This document shows positions 1 to 8,471 of a DNA stretch of 64,000 bases, in pieces. The first letter of the stretch is position 1; every line of letters starts with the position of its first letter. A program made the translations under genes and the position numbers. The stretch lies in contig NZ_CP068022.1 of NCBI RefSeq assembly GCF_016695175.1, forward strand, positions 420,001 through 484,000, read 5' to 3'. Below the pieces are notes generated by a model that worked only from the letters and a program-made list of their open reading frames with translations, ran no database searches and was not told where the DNA came from. The DNA comes from Pseudoalteromonas sp. GCY. GTDB taxonomy: Bacteria; Pseudomonadota; Gammaproteobacteria; Enterobacterales; Alteromonadaceae.

Positions 1-65
1 ACCCTTTTTTTCGGTTTTTTCTATTTATTTTTCAAATGCTTTTTAGCCCACCGAATCCTAACAAC

Positions 66-88
66 TTATCCACATTTTCTGTGGATAA
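66..88. promoter_or_regulatory. Inverted pair of consensus DnaA boxes
   Basis: TTATCCACA at 66-74 and its exact reverse complement TGTGGATAA at 80-88 are separated by five bases. Both match the E. coli DnaA-box consensus TTATNCACA perfectly. The flank at 1-40 is T-rich. The pair lies about 85 bp upstream of the symporter gene, so it could be part of an origin region lying mostly left of the window, a DnaA-titrating or DnaA-regulated promoter site, or a chance hairpin. Confidence 0.5.
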
Positions 89-171
89 CCCACAGGAATT
101 TCGGCTTTTGCTTTTCTTTGTGGTAGATTACCGCCCCATTATTTACTCGTTCTTAGAAAAAGGCTAAATAC

Positions 172-1590
172 ATGGCTGATATCTTAAACTCGATAAGTGG
201 TCTTTTATGGGGTCATCTACTTATCTACCTCTTAATAGCTGCAGGTGTATTCTTCACAATTAGGCTTGGCTTTATTCAATTCACTCAATTCCCATATATG
301 GTGAAGGTAATGATGCAAAGCCGCGAAGGTGCTGAAGATGGTATCTCCTCTTTTCAAGCATTCTGTACTTCACTCGCCGCACGGGTTGGTACCGGTAATA
401 TGGCAGGTGTTGGTGTCGCGCTCTATTTAGGCGGTCCTGGTGCTATATTATGGATGTGGCTCATTGCCTTGATTGGTATGGCGACCAGTTTTGCTGAAAG
501 TTGCTTAGCGCAGCTATATAAGACAAAAGATGATGACGGAAACTTCCGTGGTGGCCCTGCTTATTATATGGAGCTAGGTTTAAAACGTAAGTGGATGGGG
601 GTGTTATTCTCACTTTGCCTTATCCTTGCATTTGGTTTCGTCTTTAATGCAGTACAAGCCAACTCCATTGCTGCAGCATTTAACGTTGCCTTTGATGTGC
701 CTAAATATGTGATGGGTATTGCGTTAGTAGCAGCTTCTGGGATTATCATCTTCGGTGGCTTAAAAACTATTGCACGCTTTGCCGAACTTGTCGTGCCTTT
801 TATGGCCGTTGCTTATCTTATACTTGCACTTTACGTCTGTGCTGTGAACTTTGCGCAGCTACCAGACATATTCATGTTAATAGTAAAAAGTGCAATGGGT
901 ATCGAGCAAGCGGGTGCTGGTGCTATTGGCTACGCGGTAATGCAAGCAATGCTTCAAGGGATCAAGCGCGGCTTATTCTCAAATGAAGCCGGTATGGGTA
1001 GCGCTGCAAACGCTGCTGCTAGTGCAACACCAAATCCAAACCATCCAGCATCACAAGGTTATGTACAAATGCTAGGTGTATTTGTAGATACCATAGTGAT
1101 CTGTACCGCGACCGCGTCGCTTATTCTTTTATCTGGTCAGCTCGAGCCAAACTCAGGTTTAACTGGCATTGAATTAACGCAATCTGCATTGGTTCATCAT
1201 GTAGGGGAATGGGGCGCAATTTTCGTTGCGGTAGCTATTCTATTTTTTGCTTTTACTTCCATTGTTGCCAACTATAGTTATGCAGAAACCAACCTACTAT
1301 TCTTAGATCACCATTCAAAGAAAGGCATGATGGTATTCAGAGCTTGTGTATTAGGTATGGTAATGTTTGGTGCGGTAAGCGAACTTGGACTGGTTTGGAC
1401 ACTCGCTGATATTTCAATGGGTTTAATGGCTGTAGTTAACGTGGTTGCACTCTTTATGCTTCGCAAAGTCGTGCTATGGCTTGCCAACGATTATAAAGAG
1501 CAGCTTAAAGCTGGCGTAACCCCAGAGTTTGATCCTAGTACCAACCCTGAAGTAGAAAAAACACTACCAAAAGGCATTTGGACTAAATAG
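172..1590 (+). CDS. Sodium:alanine/glycine symporter, AGCS family
   Basis: 472-residue inner-membrane protein of the AGCS family, which brings in small neutral amino acids with Na+. About ten hydrophobic segments are visible. The N-terminal third carries the family signature region GTGNMAGVGVAL and a glycine-rich GGPGAILW stretch; FSNEAGMGSAANAAA near residue 270 is the other hallmark. The length is normal for the family. The ATG at 172 follows an AAGG ribosome site. It is a single gene ending at a strong terminator. Substrate (alanine, glycine or another amino acid) cannot be decided from sequence. Confidence 0.9.
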   Translation: MADILNSISGLLWGHLLIYLLIAAGVFFTIRLGFIQFTQFPYMVKVMMQSREGAEDGISSFQAFCTSLAARVGTGNMAGVGVALYLGGPGAILWMWLIALIGMATSFAESCLAQLYKTKDDDGNFRGGPAYYMELGLKRKWMGVLFSLCLILAFGFVFNAVQANSIAAAFNVAFDVPKYVMGIALVAASGIIIFGGLKTIARFAELVVPFMAVAYLILALYVCAVNFAQLPDIFMLIVKSAMGIEQAGAGAIGYAVMQAMLQGIKRGLFSNEAGMGSAANAAASATPNPNHPASQGYVQMLGVFVDTIVICTATASLILLSGQLEPNSGLTGIELTQSALVHHVGEWGAIFVAVAILFFAFTSIVANYSYAETNLLFLDHHSKKGMMVFRACVLGMVMFGAVSELGLVWTLADISMGLMAVVNVVALFMLRKVVLWLANDYKEQLKAGVTPEFDPSTNPEVEKTLPKGIWTK

Positions 1591-1598
1591 ACCAATAC

Positions 1599-1634
1599 AG
1601 CGCACTAATGCTTATATTTAGTGCGCTTTCTTCT
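1599..1634 (+). terminator. Intrinsic terminator of the symporter gene
   Basis: A 10-bp perfect stem (AGCGCACTAA at 1599-1608 with TTAGTGCGCT at 1618-1627) is followed by a T-rich run, immediately after the stop codon at 1590. Confidence 0.8.
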
Positions 1635-1715
1635 TAATAAAACCCAATTTTAATGAAGAAGAACACAAAAATACGCCCTTGAGTTCATTTAATGTCCAAA
1701 CAAACCAACCACTTA

Positions 1716-1743
1716 TTGCCTTTCAAAAAAAAATCCGTATAGT
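1716..1743 (+). promoter_or_regulatory. Probable sigma70 promoter of the tRNA gene
   Basis: TTGCCT at 1716-1721 and TATAGT at 1738-1743 with a 16-bp spacer, ending 11 bases before the mature tRNA 5' end. Confidence 0.45.
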
Positions 1744-1754
1744 AAAGCACAAGT

Positions 1755-1831
1755 CGGCATATAGCGCAGCTTGGTAGCGCACTGTCATGGGGTGTCAGGG
1801 GTCGCAGGTTCAAATCCTGCTATGCCGACCA
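1755..1831 (+). tRNA. tRNA-Pro(GGG)
   Basis: 77-base cloverleaf. Acceptor CGGCATA pairs with TATGCCG, the D-stem is GCGC/GCGC, and the anticodon loop ATGGGGT gives anticodon GGG. The T-loop is TTCAAAT and CCA is encoded (1829-1831). The anticodon stem CTGTC/GTCAG has one T-T mismatch, as I recall also for E. coli proL. It reads the CCC/CCU proline codons. Confidence 0.95.
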
Positions 1832-2525
1832 GCTTTTCCTTACCCTATTCAATAAGTTAACTTCATTAATTTCCTTTCACAAAATACTCGGTATTAGTAC
1901 GGTAGTATTGTAACTTTCCGATTTTCGTTCGTTATTCCTGTTTATACTTATGAACTTTGTTTTCTTTAACGTACTAGTGACTAACCTCAATGAGCATCGT
2001 TAGCGACTCCTTTCAATGTCGACGCCTTAAAACAATGTAAGAAAAATTCCTATCCAGAAACAAAGCCTTAAAAAACGAAATAGTTCTGACGGCTAATTCA
2101 GCTTGAATAGATTTGCCGAAATAAGAACACTAAAAATAGATTGCTGATATAGGCTGTTAAGTGTTTTCTTCCGTCACAACCTCTCACTTTAAACTTTAAA
2201 CTTTAAACTTCAAACAGTGTAATTTCTACTTCCAGTACTCTACGTGACCAGACCAAAAGGCATGCATTACTCAGGTTTGGATTATTTGTGCCTGTTCCAA
2301 TATGTCGGCTCTGCTCCTAGTCTCTATTTTCCAGTTAATTAGTAAAATGAAAATGAGGGACTCTTAACATACTTTATAGCTATAACGCCTTATAAATCGG
2401 CTATTTCACAGTAGTTTTCAACTAACAGCAGCAATCACAAAAACAATATATTTACATTAAAGTAATAATACTGACAAATAACCTACCTAGTATTGCGTGA
2501 CTTTCAATTAAGCACGGAGATTAAA
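1832..2525. other. Long non-coding gap with a short tandem repeat
   Basis: Nearly 700 bp of AT-rich DNA between the tRNA and the nuclease gene. I see no convincing gene. The only structure is four tandem copies of the 7-mer ACTTTAA at 2186-2213, the last copy degenerate. The gap follows a tRNA 3' end, a common integration site, but no duplicated tRNA 3' segment is visible. Confidence 0.5.
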
Positions 2526-3293
2526 ATGAAATTCGCAATACTTATGCTTGCAGTCAGTGCGACTGCAAATGCAAACACCAACATATGTAGCAACTACGGT
2601 TGCCCAACTGGCACACCATCAAGTAATGATATCGTTGAACGACCTATATATGTGCTTAGCAATAATCGCGCAACAAAGTTTGCGGACTGGGTAGCATACA
2701 AAGTCACACCAAGCACAATTGATGGACCAAGCCGTTCGAGGACTTGGAAATCAGACCCTAAAATTGCAAGTAGATACACGCTAGAGCCGAGTGACTATAG
2801 CGATGCGTGGGCAACTATCCATACAGATAGAGGTCATCAAGTGCCTTTGGCGTCGTTTTCCAATACACCCAATTGGAGCGATACTAACTACCTCTCGAAC
2901 ATTACCCCACAATCATCAAACCTTAATCAAGGCCCATGGGTTAAATTAGAGAATGCAGTGAGAAGTTTAGTGCGAACGGGCGAAAATGCCTATGTGTTCA
3001 CGGGTCCCTTGTATGAATATTACTTTGCTACATTGCCTGGTGCTGATGAATCTCACACTATTCCGTCAGGCTATTTTAAGGTCGTTGTCACAATAGCTGG
3101 CTCAAATGTGAAGGCTTCTGCTTTTATCATGGAGCAAACTTCTGGTAGATATCTTGATTACTGCAAAACAGAAGTAACCATTGACGAAGTAGAACAAAGA
3201 GCAGGCCTGAATATCCTACCTAGCCTGCCAAGCTATAAAGCCACCGACATTGAGGGTCGAGTCGGCGGTCTTAGCTCACAACTAGGTTGCTAA
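2526..3293 (+). CDS. Secreted DNA/RNA non-specific endonuclease (NUC1, beta-beta-alpha-Me)
   Basis: 255-residue nuclease with an N-terminal signal peptide (MKFAILMLAVSATANA, cleavage probably before NTN). The catalytic motif DRGH sits in TDRGHQVPLASF, the arrangement of Serratia nuclease in which His is the general base, and a downstream Asn-rich NLNQGPW segment fits the Mg-binding helix. The frame is open upstream to a TTG at 2493, but the ATG at 2526 has a GGAGA site five bases upstream and begins the signal peptide, so I start there. A role in nutrient scavenging from extracellular nucleic acids is inferred. Stands alone between terminators. Confidence 0.85.
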   Translation: MKFAILMLAVSATANANTNICSNYGCPTGTPSSNDIVERPIYVLSNNRATKFADWVAYKVTPSTIDGPSRSRTWKSDPKIASRYTLEPSDYSDAWATIHTDRGHQVPLASFSNTPNWSDTNYLSNITPQSSNLNQGPWVKLENAVRSLVRTGENAYVFTGPLYEYYFATLPGADESHTIPSGYFKVVVTIAGSNVKASAFIMEQTSGRYLDYCKTEVTIDEVEQRAGLNILPSLPSYKATDIEGRVGGLSSQLGC

Positions 3294-3300
3294 TTATGAC

Positions 3301-3325
3301 GGCTACCAGTTGGTAGCCCTTTAAT
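3301..3325 (+). terminator. Terminator of the nuclease gene
   Basis: GGCTACC/GGTAGCC hairpin with an AGTT loop, followed by CTTTAATT, a few bases after the stop codon. It may also serve the convergent cyanophycinase gene. Confidence 0.7.
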
Positions 3326-3392
3326 TCACTTTGTAATTTGCATCAAGGCATTTGCTCGATGAATACTCGCCTCATTTAAGGTTTAAGTTACA

Positions 3393-5021
3393 TTACTTTT
3401 CATGCCATTTTACGGTTATGTTTTTGACTCGGAATTTCCCATTGGCCTGCCTGTCACAGTGGCTCTGGTTGGTACGTTCAATATGAATGTTTGGCAGGTC
3501 TACCTGCGAGGCTTCCACTTCACTAAGTTGCTCTAAACACATAAGTTGGGTCACTTCACGGAGCGCATTATCTTCGACTAGATTTTCAACTAAACGTTTG
3601 CCTTTTTTCCTGTTCACTACATTACTTTCGCTTTTATTCTTTGAATGTAACTTGGGCATTGAAAACGTACTGCCTGCAGGATAAAACGAATAGTAGAAAT
3701 GCTGTGGCTTATGGGTTTCAATCACAACTACGCCCTGCTTACCAAGTACCGAGAACTCCTCTTCAGTACTTTCAAATTTTAGTGCTGTGGTTTCATCCAC
3801 ACCAAAACCAAATTTTTGGCCGCTTTTAAGTGCTAACACCGCAAGCCTAAAACTTCTGCCTCTTTCACTAAAATGCGTATCTAAAACGCCAAAGGAAAAG
3901 ACTCCTAAGCCACCTGTAGCATCATAAGTTAATGCATCGGCATTTAGCTTGCCACATCTACCATGCTTTTCGCAGTGTTGTACTGGAGCAGAAGCATTTA
4001 TCGCGCCATTTAATATAGCTTCGATGCTGCTACCATTGGTGATCATGGGAACATAACCGAAGGCATTTTTTCCGCCAGCCTGCACCGCTGTTCCGGCACT
4101 TGTACCGATAATTATCGGTATCTCCTTTAGGACTTCAGTCCAAGGATAAGGCGTTTGCTTATCGGTAGCATACATTACTAGCTTAGTGAGTGATTGATCA
4201 CCGCCGTTAAACATGATCGCATCCGCATTTACCAACTGCTGTTTCACCTTCTCAATCCCTTGCTGGCAAAGATTATATTCGGTTAATGTTCTATCTGGAT
4301 AAATGACTTCACGATTATAAACCCCATTGAGCTGGTTACGATACCTATCTAGGTTTTCACAGTCATTGCGACTAAGCGCCGCGGCTAATGCTGGAGTAAG
4401 GGGGAACCATTGAGCATTAACATCGTAGCTTTGAAATAGTCCTTCATAGAAATCAGCAGACTCATAAGGATCACGAGATGATGCAGTGACAAGCAGCAGT
4501 CTTTTGGTTTTTGTCTTGCCAATGCGCTTAGCAATATCCTCTATGATTTCAGTACTCGCTGGCTCATTATTTCCGTTAGTATTAACTATTTCAGGTAGAC
4601 GTTTATGCTGATACAGCAAGGGCAGTTCAAGCATATCGAAGAAGAAGTTATATTCTTTATCACTCCAACTGCGATATAAGCCTTCATCAAATTGTTTCGC
4701 ATGCTGCGCAAGCTGTAGTTTATATAAGACTTTGTTCGATGGTAATTTCTCAAGCAGTTTAAGGGTGCGCCTTAGGTGCGCGCGATTGTTAGTTGGCCAA
4801 CCTTTAGTGAATCTATTTATTGCTTTTTCATCAACAGAAAACAACGAATGTGTTTTCACAGCCGTTGAAAATTCGACATTTTCTGCACAATTTTTTGTAG
4901 CCATACTAGAGCAGGTTTTGAGTGCCCCGCCAATCAGATAAAGTGTTTGCGCAGAAGAGGTTAAGCTGAAGAAAAGCGTACCCACAGTTAACACTGCGGT
5001 TATAAAAAACACAACATTCAT
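3393..5021 (-). CDS. Secreted cyanophycinase-like peptidase, family S51
   Basis: 542 residues from the ATG at 5021; an upstream in-frame TTG at 5033 overlaps the probable GGA ribosome site and is less likely. The N-terminus is a signal peptide ending near SSAQT, so the enzyme should be exported. S51 hallmarks are all present: the first strand LYLIGGAL, GGDQ (about residues 273-276), the nucleophile elbow GTSAGTA with Ser308, DTHFSERGR (about 381-389, containing the likely catalytic His) and GFGVDETTA. Known cyanophycinases cut poly(Asp-Arg) to beta-Asp-Arg dipeptides. Unusually, about 135 residues are inserted between the first strand and the second (RLLLVTASS), and there is a roughly 110-residue C-terminal extension. 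Divergent from the TonB receptor. Other acidic or isopeptide polymers remain possible substrates. Confidence 0.82.
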   Translation of the reverse strand: MNVVFFITAVLTVGTLFFSLTSSAQTLYLIGGALKTCSSMATKNCAENVEFSTAVKTHSLFSVDEKAINRFTKGWPTNNRAHLRRTLKLLEKLPSNKVLYKLQLAQHAKQFDEGLYRSWSDKEYNFFFDMLELPLLYQHKRLPEIVNTNGNNEPASTEIIEDIAKRIGKTKTKRLLLVTASSRDPYESADFYEGLFQSYDVNAQWFPLTPALAAALSRNDCENLDRYRNQLNGVYNREVIYPDRTLTEYNLCQQGIEKVKQQLVNADAIMFNGGDQSLTKLVMYATDKQTPYPWTEVLKEIPIIIGTSAGTAVQAGGKNAFGYVPMITNGSSIEAILNGAINASAPVQHCEKHGRCGKLNADALTYDATGGLGVFSFGVLDTHFSERGRSFRLAVLALKSGQKFGFGVDETTALKFESTEEEFSVLGKQGVVVIETHKPQHFYYSFYPAGSTFSMPKLHSKNKSESNVVNRKKGKRLVENLVEDNALREVTQLMCLEQLSEVEASQVDLPNIHIERTNQSHCDRQANGKFRVKNITVKWHEK

Positions 5022-5510
5022 GATAAATTCCAAACAAATTTGTTAAAAACGACTTGTCAGCACAAAAACGCTTGTGCTATAAATTTTAATGAACATTGCG
5101 AAGCGCAAGCTAGCACACGCTGGTTTGCATTGTCAAAAAACACGAGATGAAAATATGTTGAAGAATGCGTTCAAATTTGTTTGCTACTTCTACTCACCTC
5201 ACTACCTTTCTGAGTGGTTCGACGAGTAGACACACGGTGTAAAGCCGTGGCGTTGTCTATTAATTGCAACCCCACCTCTTGATTTCTATAAAAATTAAAC
5301 GGCTGGCTTAAGGCGTACTATCGCGATTATTTTTCGTAGTGGCGTGGTTTTTATCTGTCCAATTGAAACTGACCTATTGTTTTTAACGCTTTTTAAGCAC
5401 TGACGATTGCGAAGTTTCAATGCGGTAGAGCAATAAACACAACAAATAAATTCTACAGCAACGCCATTCGCCTGTACCAAGCCGCTCATCAACAGAAAGT
5501 AGGTGAAGTA
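5022..5510. promoter_or_regulatory. Divergent promoter region of the cyanophycin locus, with a stem-loop
   Basis: About 490 bp between the divergent cyanophycinase and receptor genes, which should hold both promoters. A bulged stem-loop at 5228-5258 pairs AGACA/TGTCT and CACGG/CCGTG. I searched by eye for a TGAAT-W4-ATTCA arginine-repressor box and found none. Confidence 0.4.
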
Positions 5511-8435
5511 ATGTACAACAAACTATTCGTAGCAATTTCAGCAGCCTTGGCTGCTTCAAGTTTTAATACTCATGCAGAAGAACAAACAAATCAAAACGTA
5601 AAAGCCGTTGAAAGGATTGAAGTCACGGGCTCTCGCATAAAAGGCGTTGATTTAGAAGGCACACAGCCCATTACTATTTTGAGCTCAGAAGACATAGATC
5701 GCTCAGGTGCTTCCTCAATTTTCGAGTTACTTCAAGACCTTCCTCAATTAAAAGGTGGCTCTGGCACATTCTCAACAAGCGAAAGTGGCAGTACGTCAAC
5801 CTCAACACCCGCGGGGCAAGCAGCAGCCAGTTTACGAGGCATGGGTCCTTCAGCGACGTTAACCTTGATCAATGGTCGTCGTGTCGCGCCAAGCTCTTTT
5901 GCGGCGGGCACACAAAACTTTGTTGATGTAAACGCCATCCCCTTGGCGGCAATCGAACGAGTTGAGATCTTAGCGACTGGGGCGTCCGCAATCTATGGAG
6001 CCGACGCCGTTGCGGGTGTGATTAACTATATTCTTAAAGACAATTATGATGGTGCAGAACTTGAGGTTAGCTATGGTAACAGTCTTGTAAGCTCTGATGA
6101 GGGCAAAACACAAGTCAATCTAATTTGGGGAACTGAAGTTGGTAATGGCAGCGTTATGTTGTTTGCAGATTTTTACGACCGAAACCAATTTAACGCAACG
6201 GATAGAGACTTCTTGGCAACTCCCAACTTAGTTAACGGATATTCTTACCTTCCTAAACTCAACAATACGCCCAATATTTATTATTACAGCAGTCGCGACG
6301 GTAATGAGCTTCCAGCACCTGGCTGTATGAGCCAGCTGGTTACCACTGAGTATGGGGAGCAGATCTGTGCTTACTATGGTAATCAAGATGATGTGCTAAG
6401 CACACCATTTGAGAGTATGTCTGGTGGTGCGATGTTCAATCAGCAGGTTGGCGAGTTAACTTGGAAAAGTGAGTTTTTTATCAGTAAAACAAAATCGACG
6501 GCTTATTCAACCCCAGCTGCAATCAATCAGATTGATGACAGTGAAGGTCCATGGGTGAGAGAGGATGCCCTCTTCATTTATAGCGACGCAAGCGGTAACA
6601 ACTCGCTACTTGATTCACTTTACATCGACCCATTCAACACACTACTTGGACAGGAGCAATGGGGGTTTCAGTTTGATGCTCGCTTTACCTCACCCCGCAC
6701 CATTGAAGTCAAAAGCCAAAATATGCGATTGGTTTCGAGCCTAGAAGGGCAACTAGGCGAATGGGATTGGGTGTCTGGGATTATGTTCTCTGAATCTAAA
6801 TCAGATCAGGTGGCCACCGATGGGGTATACAATCGTTATAAGTTTCATGCAGCTTTGGCCGGGGAGTTATGTGGTGACGGGAACATTGCCAACATTAACG
6901 ACGGCCAGTTAAGCTGTACTAATAGTAACCTTCTCGACTTTTATAACCCATTCTTAGTAGGCAATACCACTAACGATGCAACACTTGCACTTACCAAAGC
7001 ACGCCCAACCCGAGAAGGTACAAGCCGCATTTACAGCTGGGATTTTACTGTATCGGGTGAGCTCTTTTCTTGGCAAGATATCGCGGTACAGTCCTCGTTT
7101 GGTGTCGAAGCACGAAAAGAAGAGCTGTCGGACACCCCTTCAAATGATGCGGTTGCAGATGCTGCCAACGATTACTTAGTTGATGTATTTGGTTATGGCT
7201 CTAGCATCGCGGACGCAAAAAGAACGCAGCTAGGTGCATTTGTAGAGCTATACATTCCAGTAACAGAAACAGTAGAAATGCAGGTGGCTGGACGATATGA
7301 CCACTTTGACGACTTTGGCTCAACTTTTAATCCAAAAATCGGCATAAGCTATCGCCCTACTGATGCCCTAATGTTACGGGCCGGTTGGTCTACTTCTTTT
7401 AGAGCACCGTCTTTAACGCAGGCGGGGGTAAAGTTGAGAACAACGACTTCGACCTTCGATTGCGGCACGAATCAAGCTGTCGCCGATCTGTATTGTGAGG
7501 GTGATGGCACGCAAGTTACGGTTAACTCCTTAGAGCTTGGTAACAGCCAACTTAATGCAGAAGAGTCTGAATCTATTTCTCTTGGTTTAGCCTGGAGCCC
7601 AACTCAAGATACCACTATCGCGATTGATTACTGGCAATTTGAATATACCGACGTTATTGATACAAATATGACCGCGGTACTCAGTCGTGCGATTACAGAT
7701 CCGTCGTTGCGTCATTGTGGCCTTGTACCCGATGGTCAGATGGGCATTTCGTATGATGAAGATGTGTGTAGTGTAACCGATACACAAGGTTTGAGCATAG
7801 ATCAAAACGGCGCTGATCTAAGCGAAATTTTGGTGGCTTATATCGATGAATTTGACCCTCGTGCTCAAAGCCTACAACTATATCGCGATCATGTTATTCA
7901 ATTAGAGAACACAGGTAGCCAAGATATTGCTGGGTTGGACATTAAATTTAATCATAGATTTAGATTTGATAACGCTGACTTAACCGTGAAACTGGATGCA
8001 ACTCATTACCTTGAATACGAACGCAATAAACCTGGTTCTGATCTGAGTGAAGAACTTGTTGGTACCTTTAGATACCCTGAAAATATAGGCAGAGTTTCAG
8101 TGACTTATAACGCTGATAATTTTTATGTCTCGCTGGGTGCAAACTATACTGACAGTTATGAGGACGACATCGAAGGGCTACGTGGTCGAGAAATCAACGA
8201 GTTAGCTGAACTTGGGCAACTCGATAGTGAAGGGAAACGAGATGTTGATAGCTGGACAGTGGTTGATGTTAGTGCGGGTTATGAGTTCTCAGCGCACCTA
8301 AAAGTGAGGCTCAGTATTGATAATCTTTTCGATAAAAAGCCGCCAGTGGTTTATGGCTCATCGCGAGGCTTCGACTCAATCAATCACAATGCATTAGGCA
8401 CTAACTATACTCTCGGATTAACTTACCAGTTCTAA
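5511..8435 (+). CDS. TonB-dependent outer-membrane receptor, probable peptide importer
   Basis: 974-residue TonB-dependent receptor. Signal peptide through THAEEQ. The plug domain is at about residues 35-165 (IEVTGSRI, SLRGMGPSATLTLINGRRV, AIYGADAVAGVINYI). The 22-strand barrel ends in the aromatic terminal signature GLTYQF. The ATG at 5511 follows AGGTGAAG. It has the long, plug-rich style of receptors used by marine Gammaproteobacteria for polymers and oligopeptides rather than a typical siderophore receptor, but substrate cannot be read from sequence. Its position between a cyanophycinase and a carrier plus isoaspartyl dipeptidase suggests import of cyanophycin fragments. Confidence 0.85.
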   Translation: MYNKLFVAISAALAASSFNTHAEEQTNQNVKAVERIEVTGSRIKGVDLEGTQPITILSSEDIDRSGASSIFELLQDLPQLKGGSGTFSTSESGSTSTSTPAGQAAASLRGMGPSATLTLINGRRVAPSSFAAGTQNFVDVNAIPLAAIERVEILATGASAIYGADAVAGVINYILKDNYDGAELEVSYGNSLVSSDEGKTQVNLIWGTEVGNGSVMLFADFYDRNQFNATDRDFLATPNLVNGYSYLPKLNNTPNIYYYSSRDGNELPAPGCMSQLVTTEYGEQICAYYGNQDDVLSTPFESMSGGAMFNQQVGELTWKSEFFISKTKSTAYSTPAAINQIDDSEGPWVREDALFIYSDASGNNSLLDSLYIDPFNTLLGQEQWGFQFDARFTSPRTIEVKSQNMRLVSSLEGQLGEWDWVSGIMFSESKSDQVATDGVYNRYKFHAALAGELCGDGNIANINDGQLSCTNSNLLDFYNPFLVGNTTNDATLALTKARPTREGTSRIYSWDFTVSGELFSWQDIAVQSSFGVEARKEELSDTPSNDAVADAANDYLVDVFGYGSSIADAKRTQLGAFVELYIPVTETVEMQVAGRYDHFDDFGSTFNPKIGISYRPTDALMLRAGWSTSFRAPSLTQAGVKLRTTTSTFDCGTNQAVADLYCEGDGTQVTVNSLELGNSQLNAEESESISLGLAWSPTQDTTIAIDYWQFEYTDVIDTNMTAVLSRAITDPSLRHCGLVPDGQMGISYDEDVCSVTDTQGLSIDQNGADLSEILVAYIDEFDPRAQSLQLYRDHVIQLENTGSQDIAGLDIKFNHRFRFDNADLTVKLDATHYLEYERNKPGSDLSEELVGTFRYPENIGRVSVTYNADNFYVSLGANYTDSYEDDIEGLRGREINELAELGQLDSEGKRDVDSWTVVDVSAGYEFSAHLKVRLSIDNLFDKKPPVVYGSSRGFDSINHNALGTNYTLGLTYQF

Positions 8436-8440
8436 TGGAG

Positions 8441-8470
8441 AAATGGGGGTAACCCCATTTTCGTTCTTTA
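8441..8470 (+). terminator. Hairpin (attenuator-like) between receptor and carrier genes
   Basis: AAATGGGG (8441-8448), loop GTAA, CCCCATTT (8453-8460), then TCGTTCTTT. It lies directly after the receptor stop and before the next start codon. It is strong enough to lower downstream expression, as expected where a receptor is needed in larger amounts than the carrier and peptidase. Confidence 0.6.
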
Positions 8471-8471
8471 T

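Noticed and set aside
1755..2525. Genomic island attached at tRNA-Pro
   Set aside because: No repeated tRNA 3' end, integrase or mobility gene is visible downstream within the window.
5022..5510. Arginine- or aspartate-responsive operator in the cyanophycin locus promoter region
   Set aside because: No known box could be read by eye; only a bulged stem-loop was found.
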